DNA of 11,242 nt from NCBI GenBank assembly GCA_027451305.1, contig DAIDJQ010000149.1, forward strand, positions 1-11,242, read 5' to 3'. The notes under the pieces are model-generated. The model made no database searches. It was not told the DNA's origin and saw only the letters and a program-made list of their open reading frames with translations. The stretch's first letter is position 1, and every line of letters starts with the position of its first letter. This stretch comes from Cellulomonas sp. (lineage in GTDB: Bacteria > Actinomycetota > Actinomycetes > Actinomycetales > Cellulomonadaceae). The translations under genes and the position numbers were made by a program. Shown here piece after piece: positions 6,115-11,242 of this stretch.

Positions 6115-7245
6115 GTGCACGTGCTCGTCCTCACGGGTGCGGACGGCGTGCCTACGCGGCTGGCGGTGGAGCGGCAGGTTCGCGCGCTCGGCTGGGCGCT
6201 CGCCTGGTCACCAGCGGACACCGACGTGCTGGCGGTCTGCGGTTCCGCGCCCGGCAGTGACGACGTCGTCGGACGGATCTGGGAGCAGCTGCCGGGCCCG
6301 CGAGCCCGCGTGGACTTCGTTGGGGACGCCGCGGTGCGGGCCCTGCTCGAGCAGGCGGCGGCATCGCTCGATGACGAGGCGCTGCAGGAGCGTCTGGCCC
6401 GAGCGGCCGACGAGGCGTCGAGGCGCGCGACGGACTACGCCCAGATGAACCACGAGGGCATGGACGGCGGGGACGGGGGGCCGCAGGAGCGCGAGGAGGT
6501 GGCTGCGGACCACGGGGACATGGGCGGCATGGATCACCGGGGTATGGGCGGGGACCACGGAGGCATGGGTGGCATGGACATGTCCGGTCCTGCCGGCATC
6601 CCGCTGGCCGAGTCGTCGGACCAAGACCGCGACGGGCTCGAGATGGACGAGTGGCACGTGGTGCTCGGCGCCGGGTTCCCCGCCTGGCCGGCGGGCCTCG
6701 TCGTCCGCGCGACCCTGCACGGCGACGTCGTCACCGGCCTGGAGACGCTCGCCGACCCGGCTGCGGGCACCCGCGCGCACGAGGACAGCCCCGAGGAGAG
6801 CACCTCGACCCCAGCGGTGGACCCTCCCACGCTCCTGCTGGACGCCGCCGCCTCGGTGCTCGAGCTCGCCGGATGGTCGTCGGCAGCCGCGGCGGCCCGA
6901 CGGCTGCGCGACGACCTGCTCGACGGTGCCGACCCACGACGGCTCGCTCCCGGCGTCGAGCGGCTGACCCGGCGGGTACGACGGTCGGTGCTGCTGCGCT
7001 GGTCGCTCGAAGGGGTTCATCGGCGCCCCGAACCCGTGCAACCGGGTCGCGTGGTCCGCACGCGTCTGCTCGCCCTGCTGGACGACGCGGCGACCTCGCT
7101 CCGGGAACCGGGCACGTCGCTGGCCGCCTCAGGCCCTGCACACCTGGCCGCGCTGACCGACCTCGCCGTCGGCCAGGAGCTCGGGACGCTGCGCCTGCTC
7201 GTCGCGAGCCTGGCGCTGGATGCGGTGGAGGTCGCCCGTGCCTGA
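6115..7245 (+). CDS. NuoB/NuoD-like fusion protein with His/Met-rich linker (no Fe-S ligands)
   Basis: A 376-residue soluble protein of unproven function between nuoA and nuoH. Residues of about 15-72 resemble the NuoB core after its cysteine pair: RALGWALAWSPADTDVLAVC, then WEQLPGPRARVDFVGD, parallels NuoB's RASPRxxDLMIVAG and MPEPKWVISMG. The four N2-cluster cysteines are absent; Cys42 is the only cysteine. Residues 111-156 form a linker rich in His, Met, Gly and Asp with an imperfect 15-residue repeat. Residues 174-210 (GLEMDEWHVVLGAGFPAWPA, then GLVVRATLHGDVVTGLE) resemble the start of NuoD, but GPQHP has become GAGFPA. The C-terminal 130 residues are helical and end QELGTLRLLVASLALD, like NuoD's tail. 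The GTG at 6115 follows nuoA by eight bases with AGGG at 6105-6108 upstream; GTG 6121 is an alternative. It probably caps the membrane arm. Confidence 0.75.
   Translation: MHVLVLTGADGVPTRLAVERQVRALGWALAWSPADTDVLAVCGSAPGSDDVVGRIWEQLPGPRARVDFVGDAAVRALLEQAAASLDDEALQERLARAADEASRRATDYAQMNHEGMDGGDGGPQEREEVAADHGDMGGMDHRGMGGDHGGMGGMDMSGPAGIPLAESSDQDRDGLEMDEWHVVLGAGFPAWPAGLVVRATLHGDVVTGLETLADPAAGTRAHEDSPEESTSTPAVDPPTLLLDAAASVLELAGWSSAAAAARRLRDDLLDGADPRRLAPGVERLTRRVRRSVLLRWSLEGVHRRPEPVQPGRVVRTRLLALLDDAATSLREPGTSLAASGPAHLAALTDLAVGQELGTLRLLVASLALDAVEVARA
6508..6578 (+). repeat. Imperfect 45-base direct repeat encoding a His/Met/Gly/Asp-rich linker
   Basis: A 26-base unit at 6508-6533 recurs at 6553-6578 with three differences, a 45-base (15-codon) period. 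Both copies encode DHG-x-MGGMD, and the surrounding residues 132-156 carry H133, H141, H148 and M136, M139, M144, M151, M154, M156. Spacing of His and Met like this is seen in copper-binding linkers, but it may also be just a flexible spacer. Confidence 0.8.
7227..7231 (+). promoter_or_regulatory. Ribosome binding site that decides the nuoH start
   Basis: GGAGG at 7227-7231 lies six bases before the GTG at 7238, inside the end of the upstream gene. The in-frame ATG at 7220 has no comparable site and would overlap the upstream gene by 26 bases, so 7238 is preferred. Confidence 0.7.
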
Positions 7246-8176
7246 CGTGAGCACGACCCCCACGGCGTGGGCGGCGCTGGCCCCGTTCGGGCTGCTGGCG
7301 GTCGCCGGCCTCGGAGCCGCGGTCGCGGGCGCCTCGGCGGCGCGCCTGCGCGGGACCGGCGCGCTCGGCGGCGCGCTCGCTCCGTTCACCGAGACCGCGC
7401 GCCTGCTGCGCCAGCGTCGGCGCGTCCCCGTCGCGGCCGACCGCCTGCTGTGGCAGGTGGCGGTCGGTGGGCTGCCGGTGGTGGCGGTGCTGATGGCGGT
7501 GGTGGTGCCGGTCGGACCGCTGGTGCTGGCCGACGTGCCGGTGGGCGTCGTGTGGGTCAACGCGATGGACGTGGTGCTCTGGGCGCTGTGGTGGCTGGCC
7601 GGCTGGGGGCCGAACAGCGCGCACGCCCTGGTCGCGGGGCACCGGTTCCTCGCGTTGGCGCTGGCCTACGAGCTTCCGCTGATGTTCGCGCTGACGGCAC
7701 CGGCGATCGCGGCAGGCAGCCTGCGGCTGGCGGACGTGGCTGCTGCCCAGCACGGGCTGTGGTTCGTGGTCTGGATGCCGGTGGCCTTCGCGGTGCACCT
7801 GCTCGGCGCGGTGGCGTTCAGCTCGTGGGGGCCCTTCGCGGCGGCGACGAGCGCCGACCTGGCGGGCGGGGTGCTGGTGGAGGCGTCCGGCGTGGACCGC
7901 TGGCTGGTGCTGGCGGGCCGGCACCTGCTGCTCGCCGCGGCGGCCCTCGTGTCAGTGCCGCTGTTCCTGGGCGGGGGAGCCGGTCCGCTGCTCGGGCCGG
8001 TGCTGTGGACGGTGCTCAAGGCCCTCGTCGTGCTGGTCGGGCTCGAGCTGGCGGCCGGCCGCGTGCCGCTGGTCCGCCCCGAGCGTTTCGCGGAGGTGGG
8101 CTGGGTGGTGCTGCTGCCGGCGACCGTGCTGCAGATGCTCGTCGCCGCGCTCGTCGCGCTGCGGGGTGCATCGTGA
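7238..8176 (+). CDS. nuoH: NADH-quinone oxidoreductase subunit H-like membrane protein
   Basis: A 312-residue polytopic membrane protein (about eight helices) of the NuoH/ND1 family, which in complex I forms the quinone chamber and links the peripheral arm to the proton pumps. Support comes from PFTETARLLRQRRRVPVAAD (49-68, normally QPLADALKLL and following), GWGPNSAHALVAGHR (122-136, normally GWASNSKYALLG), AYELPLMF (143-150, normally SYEVPLG) and RPERFAEVGWVVLLP (280-294). The quinone-site loop, normally PFDLPEAEAELVAG followed by EYSG, is changed to PFAAATSADLAGG (199-211) and VEASG (214-218), losing most of the conserved acids. Glu145 is kept. The start overlaps the preceding stop by eight bases, and its own stop overlaps nuoJ as GTGA. 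The family call is firm; the ordinary ubiquinone or menaquinone role is doubtful. Confidence 0.85.
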   Translation: MPDVSTTPTAWAALAPFGLLAVAGLGAAVAGASAARLRGTGALGGALAPFTETARLLRQRRRVPVAADRLLWQVAVGGLPVVAVLMAVVVPVGPLVLADVPVGVVWVNAMDVVLWALWWLAGWGPNSAHALVAGHRFLALALAYELPLMFALTAPAIAAGSLRLADVAAAQHGLWFVVWMPVAFAVHLLGAVAFSSWGPFAAATSADLAGGVLVEASGVDRWLVLAGRHLLLAAAALVSVPLFLGGGAGPLLGPVLWTVLKALVVLVGLELAAGRVPLVRPERFAEVGWVVLLPATVLQMLVAALVALRGAS

Positions 8177-8736
8177 CGGCCGCAGTCGTGGAATGGGTCG
8201 CCGCCGTCGTAGCCGTCGCCGCCGGGATCGCCGTCTTCCGCACGGGGTCGATGGCGCGCGCGACCTACGCGCTGGCCACCTCGTTCGTCGCGGTCGGCGT
8301 GCTGCTGCTGGGCTTCCACCTCGAGTACCTGGGCGTGGTGGTGATCCTCATGATGGTCATGGAGATGGCCGTGATGGCCCTCTTCATGGTGATGCTCATG
8401 GGGATGAACCCCGCGCTGATGCCGATGTCGATGGTGCACGGCAAGCGCGCCGCCACCGTGGTCGCCGTCGTCGTCTTCGTCGGGCTGGCTGCCGCCGCAC
8501 TCCTGGTGCCGTGGCCGGGACGTGCCGGAGGGCCGGCGGCGGACCTGACCCGCAGCCTCGGTGAGGCGGTCATGGGTTCCAAGATGCTGGTGATGCTGGT
8601 GATCAGCCCGGTGCTGCTCGCGACGATGGTCGGGGCGTTGGTGCTGGCCCATCCGCACGACCGCTACCAGCGTCGGGGCGACGATCTCGACCGCGAGCCG
8701 CCTACCGACCCGATCGACGGCGGGGTGGACGGATGA
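8173..8736 (+). CDS. nuoJ: NADH-quinone oxidoreductase subunit J-like membrane protein
   Basis: A 187-residue protein with five predicted membrane helices (about 5-22, 30-50, 53-78, 93-114, 137-159), matching NuoJ/ND6 in size and layout. The segment FRTGSMARATYALATSFVAV (22-41) corresponds to the NuoJ opening around its conserved Asn-Pro, here changed. EYLGVVVILMMVMEMAVMAL (51-70) corresponds to the third helix, whose pi-bulge takes part in coupling in complex I. The usual YVGAIMVLFLF pattern has become a methionine-crowded helix: 12 Met between residues 60 and 87. The C-terminal 25 residues are hydrophilic. Both ends overlap neighbours by four bases (GTGA with nuoH, ATGA with nuoK). The identity rests on position, topology and helix-3 resemblance and is somewhat less certain than for nuoK or nuoL. 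Confidence 0.85.
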   Translation: MTAAVVEWVAAVVAVAAGIAVFRTGSMARATYALATSFVAVGVLLLGFHLEYLGVVVILMMVMEMAVMALFMVMLMGMNPALMPMSMVHGKRAATVVAVVVFVGLAAAALLVPWPGRAGGPAADLTRSLGEAVMGSKMLVMLVISPVLLATMVGALVLAHPHDRYQRRGDDLDREPPTDPIDGGVDG

Positions 8737-9035
8737 CGCTCTCCCTGGCGCTCGTGGTGGCGGCCGCGCTGTTCAGCGTCGGCCTGTGGGGCGCGCTTTC
8801 CCAGCAGGTCGTCGTCATGGTGATGATGGGTCTGGAGCTGATGATCAACGCGGTCGTGCTCGCGGTCGGGGCCTTCTGGTGGTTCACCAGCCCCACCCCG
8901 GACGGCCAGGTGCTCATGCTCGTGGTGGTCGGCGCCATGACGGTCGAGATGGCCATGGGGTTCGCCGTCGCGCTGCTGCTGCACCGTCACCGGGGCACGG
9001 ACATCACGGACATGGCCACGGAGCTGCGCCGATGA
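8733..9035 (+). CDS. nuoK: NADH-quinone oxidoreductase subunit K-like membrane protein
   Basis: A 100-residue three-helix membrane protein of the NuoK/ND4L family (related to MrpC). Both buried glutamates that carry protons in complex I are kept: Glu35 in MMGLELMINAV (31-41) and Glu72 in AMTVEMAMGFAVALLLHR (68-85), at the spacing seen in Escherichia coli NuoK (36 and 72). Size matches the family. The ATG overlaps the nuoJ stop as ATGA, with a G-rich stretch (GGGGTGG, about 8722-8728) in front. The stop overlaps nuoL as ATGA. Retention of both acids suggests that this part of the ion path still works even though the quinone-facing subunits are altered. Confidence 0.92.
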   Translation: MTLSLALVVAAALFSVGLWGALSQQVVVMVMMGLELMINAVVLAVGAFWWFTSPTPDGQVLMLVVVGAMTVEMAMGFAVALLLHRHRGTDITDMATELRR

Positions 9036-10960
9036 GCGGCTGGCTGCTGGCGCTGGTGGTGCTGCCGGCCGTGGTGGGCGCGACGCTGCTGGTCGGTGCG
9101 GTGCGCCAGGCGACCCGCGACCGCGACGGGGACCCGCGCATCGACGCGCTCGAGAGGACGGCGCCGGCGGCCGCTCTGCTTACCGCGGGCGCGGTGCTCG
9201 CCCTGGGCGCGGTGGTCGTGGTCCGCCGGCCGGCCGTCCGGTGGGCCTTCCTGCCGGGTTCCCCCTTTCGGCTCGCGGTGGAGGGTCCGGCCGGCGTCGT
9301 GCTGCCCGCCGTGGCAGGCGTGACGCTGCTGGTGCTGGCGGTCGCCACGGCCGAGCGGACGCGTCCGGCCGCGCGCTTCCACGGGCTGATGCTGATGTTC
9401 GTGGCGGCCGTCATGGTCACCCTGACGGCCGCGTCACTGCCCACCCTGCTGCTGGGCTGGGAGCTGATGGGGGCGGCCTCCTGGGCGCTGATCGGCTTCC
9501 GGTGGCGGGACACCGCCCGGACCTCGGCGGGCGTCGTCGCCTTCCTCACCACGCGGACGGCCGACCTGGGCCTGTACCTGGCCGTCGGGGCCGCCGCCGC
9601 GGGCACCCTCGCGGCCGGCGGTCCGGCGGGAGCGGGCGGCGGACCGGGACTAGGGCTGGGGCTGGATCAGCTGCCCGCCCTACCGGCGCCGTGGCGGACC
9701 GTCGCCGCGGCCGGCCTCGTGGTCGCGGCGCTCGGCAAGGCCGCGCAGCTGCCGTTCAGCTTCTGGCTGTCGCGGGCGATGCTCGGTCCCAGCCCGGTCA
9801 GCGCGCTGCTGCACTCGGCGGCGATGGTGGCGATGGGGGGCTACCTGCTGCTGCGGGTGCAGCCGTTGCTCGCGGTCACGCCGGTCGTCGCGGCGCTGAC
9901 GGCGTGGGTCGGCGCGCTCACCACCGTGGCGCTGGGGGTGGTGGCGATGGCGCAGCGCGACCTCAAGCAGCTGCTCGCGGCGTCGACGGCCGCCCAGCTG
10001 GGCTTCGTCGTGCTGGCCGCCGGGGTCGGCGACGTGGCCGGTGGCACCGCGCACCTCGTCGGCCACGCGGCCGTCAAGTCCCTGCTGTTTCTGGTGGCCG
10101 GCCTCTGGCTGACCGCGCTGGGGACCAAGCGGCTGGACGCGCTCGGCGGCGTCGCGCGATGGTGGCGAGGAGTCGGGCTGCTGTTCACCCAGGCGGCGGC
10201 GACGTTGGCCGGCCTGCCACCGCTGGGTCTGTGGGTGACCAAGGACGAGGTCCTCGCCGCTGCGGCCGCCGACGACCCCTGGTTGGGTGCCGTCGGGCTG
10301 GTCGGCGCCGTGCTGTCCGCGGGCTACGCCGCGGTGGCGGTGCGGGCGGTGTGGCGCGGACCGGCGCAGCGTCCGACGGAGCGGCTCGGGTGGGACGACG
10401 AGCAGCCCGGCACCCGGCACGTGCCCGCGTCCGCGCTCCCGTCGCTGGCTGTGCTCGCCGCCGGCGCGTTGCTGCCCGTCGCGCTGCTGCTGCCGACGGT
10501 GCGCGACGCGGTGGACCGCGTGGCCGGGCCGGCGGGACCGGCGGTCGGGCCGCTCGACGCCTCCCTGTCCGCCGGGCTCGCGCTGGTCGCGTTCGGCCTG
10601 GTGCTGCGCCGGGTGCCACCGTCGGTCCCCGGTGCGACGGCGTGGTGGCGCCTGCAGACCGCCGTCGGTGCGCTCGTCGTCCGGCCGGTGCTGGACGTGT
10701 CCCGGGCCGCCGACCGCGCGGACCGGCAGCTCGACGGCGCGGTGCACGCCCTGGCGCACGGCGCCGTCCGCGTCGCGGCGACCGCCGGCCGGTTCGACGT
10801 GACGACGGTGGCGGGTGGCGTCCGGCGGCTCGCACTCGGTGCCCGCACCGCCGGACGGGCCGCCCGACGACCGCAGACCGGCCTGGTGCACCAGTACCTC
10901 GGCGCGGCGGCGGTGCTGCTGACCGCCGCCGCCCTGCTCCTCGTGGTGGTGAGGCCCTGA
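9032..10960 (+). CDS. nuoL: NADH-quinone oxidoreductase subunit L-like antiporter-type protein
   Basis: A 642-residue membrane protein of the NuoL/MrpA/ND5 antiporter-like family, the far proton-pumping unit of complex I. The key residues are in place: Glu144 (GWELMGAASWALIGF), Asp178 (RTADLGLYLAVG), Lys236 (ALGKAAQLPF), Lys312 (MAQRDLKQLLAASTAAQLGF) and Lys404 (GLWVTKDEVL). The helix-7 motif, normally [22 protein letters not shown], reads WLSRAMLGPSPVSALLHSAAMV, losing Pro-Asp and Glu. The C-terminus contains the long lateral helix: VVRPVLDVSRAADRADRQLD (about 551-570) onward, ending with a last membrane helix after RRPQTGLVHQYLG. A Gly-rich loop (about 190-212) is longer than usual. The start overlaps nuoK as ATGA and the stop touches nuoM as TGATG. 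MrpA/DabB-type relatives are an alternative, but the nuo order supports NuoL. Confidence 0.92.
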   Translation: MSGWLLALVVLPAVVGATLLVGAVRQATRDRDGDPRIDALERTAPAAALLTAGAVLALGAVVVVRRPAVRWAFLPGSPFRLAVEGPAGVVLPAVAGVTLLVLAVATAERTRPAARFHGLMLMFVAAVMVTLTAASLPTLLLGWELMGAASWALIGFRWRDTARTSAGVVAFLTTRTADLGLYLAVGAAAAGTLAAGGPAGAGGGPGLGLGLDQLPALPAPWRTVAAAGLVVAALGKAAQLPFSFWLSRAMLGPSPVSALLHSAAMVAMGGYLLLRVQPLLAVTPVVAALTAWVGALTTVALGVVAMAQRDLKQLLAASTAAQLGFVVLAAGVGDVAGGTAHLVGHAAVKSLLFLVAGLWLTALGTKRLDALGGVARWWRGVGLLFTQAAATLAGLPPLGLWVTKDEVLAAAAADDPWLGAVGLVGAVLSAGYAAVAVRAVWRGPAQRPTERLGWDDEQPGTRHVPASALPSLAVLAAGALLPVALLLPTVRDAVDRVAGPAGPAVGPLDASLSAGLALVAFGLVLRRVPPSVPGATAWWRLQTAVGALVVRPVLDVSRAADRADRQLDGAVHALAHGAVRVAATAGRFDVTTVAGGVRRLALGARTAGRAARRPQTGLVHQYLGAAAVLLTAAALLLVVVRP

Positions 10961-11242
10961 TGCTGTCCCTCGTCGTGCTCCTGCCCCTGCTCGGCGCCGC
11001 CGTGCTCGTCCTGCGCCGCTGGGGACCGGCCACGGCTCGGGCCGTCTGGCTCGGGACCACCGTCCTCGACCTGGCGCTGCTCCTGGTGGTCCTGGCGCGG
11101 TACCGCACGCCGCCCCCCGGCGCCCTGGCCGAGACCCAGCAGGTCACATGGATCCCGGGGCTCGGCGTTTCCTACCACGTGGGGGTCGACGGCCTGTCCC
11201 TGCCGATGCTGCTGCTCACCGACGTGCTGTTCGTCGCCTGTG
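10960..11242 (+). CDS. nuoM: NADH-quinone oxidoreductase subunit M-like protein (partial, runs off the right edge)
   Basis: The first 94 codons of a NuoM/ND4-type antiporter-like subunit. Two hydrophobic helices (about 2-18 and 26-46) are followed by VTWIPGLGVSYHVGVDGLSL (62-81), the characteristic NuoM N-terminal segment (normally W-IP-x-G-I-x-YHLGVDGIS), and a third helix that starts near PMLLLTDVL. The ATG overlaps the last base of the nuoL stop (TGATG), with GTGAGG upstream. The catalytic Glu and Lys residues lie beyond the window edge. A nuoN-like gene would be expected next. Confidence 0.92.
   Translation, partial: MLSLVVLLPLLGAAVLVLRRWGPATARAVWLGTTVLDLALLLVVLARYRTPPPGALAETQQVTWIPGLGVSYHVGVDGLSLPMLLLTDVLFVAC

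Noticed and set aside
7267..8172. Upstream extension of the nuoJ frame through nuoH
   Set aside because: The open frame is a shadow of nuoH; the GTG at 8173, overlapping the nuoH stop as GTGA, gives a protein of normal NuoJ size.
8599..8610. ATCAGCCCGGTG as a possible second copy of the tRNA-Pro 3' end (attachment site)
   Set aside because: Only about eight bases match the tRNA and they lie inside nuoJ coding sequence.
8786..9031. Upstream extension of the nuoL frame through nuoK
   Set aside because: It translates the nuoK gene in the wrong frame; the ATG at 9032, overlapping the nuoK stop as ATGA, gives a normal NuoL N-terminus.

Overview
The window is about 11.2 kb of very GC-rich DNA (by eye clearly above 70 percent) with GTG starts, GTGA/ATGA overlaps and strong G/C at third codon positions. 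Together with the gene order tyrA-cmk-acyltransferase-der, this points to an actinobacterium (Actinomycetota). I cannot fix the genus from sequence alone.

Layout. (1) Bases 1-3554, plus strand: a conserved housekeeping run. It holds the 3' end of prephenate dehydrogenase (tyrA, with its ACT domain), cytidylate kinase (cmk), a PlsC-type lysophospholipid acyltransferase, and the double GTPase Der. A GC-rich hairpin at 3566-3598 ends this block. (2) Bases 3615-4844, minus strand: an FAD/NAD(P)H oxidoreductase whose motifs, including the C-terminal domain, closely resemble mitochondrial apoptosis-inducing factor (AIF). (3) Bases 4986-5059: tRNA-Pro(GGG), followed by a perfect 21-bp hairpin with a GCAA tetraloop. 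(4) Bases 5117-5758: about 640 bp without a convincing gene. It holds a 12-nt-period direct repeat and a 68-codon open stretch on the minus strand that looks like a gene remnant, so tRNA-linked integration and decay is possible. (5) Bases 5759-11242, plus strand: a tight complex I-like operon, nuoA - (NuoB/NuoD-like protein) - nuoH - nuoJ - nuoK - nuoL - nuoM, the last gene cut by the window edge.

The most interesting part is region 5. The operon encodes a membrane arm (A, H, J, K, L, M) with the ion-translocation residues of K and L kept. Between nuoA and nuoH, where nuoB, C, D, E, F, G and I would normally lie, there is one 376-residue protein. Its N-terminus resembles NuoB without the cluster N2 cysteines. 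A His/Met/Gly/Asp-rich linker follows, then a short segment resembling the start of NuoD. NuoA lacks the loop cysteine and NuoH lacks the acidic quinone-loop motif. The whole therefore looks like a complex I membrane arm that has lost, or replaced, its Fe-S and quinone chemistry. What drives it, or whether it works as an ion channel, exchanger or carrier with another partner, cannot be read from the window. The AIF-like flavoprotein nearby is one speculative candidate electron partner. Partial or second nuo clusters are known in actinobacteria, so this type may not be wholly new, but its function appears unresolved.
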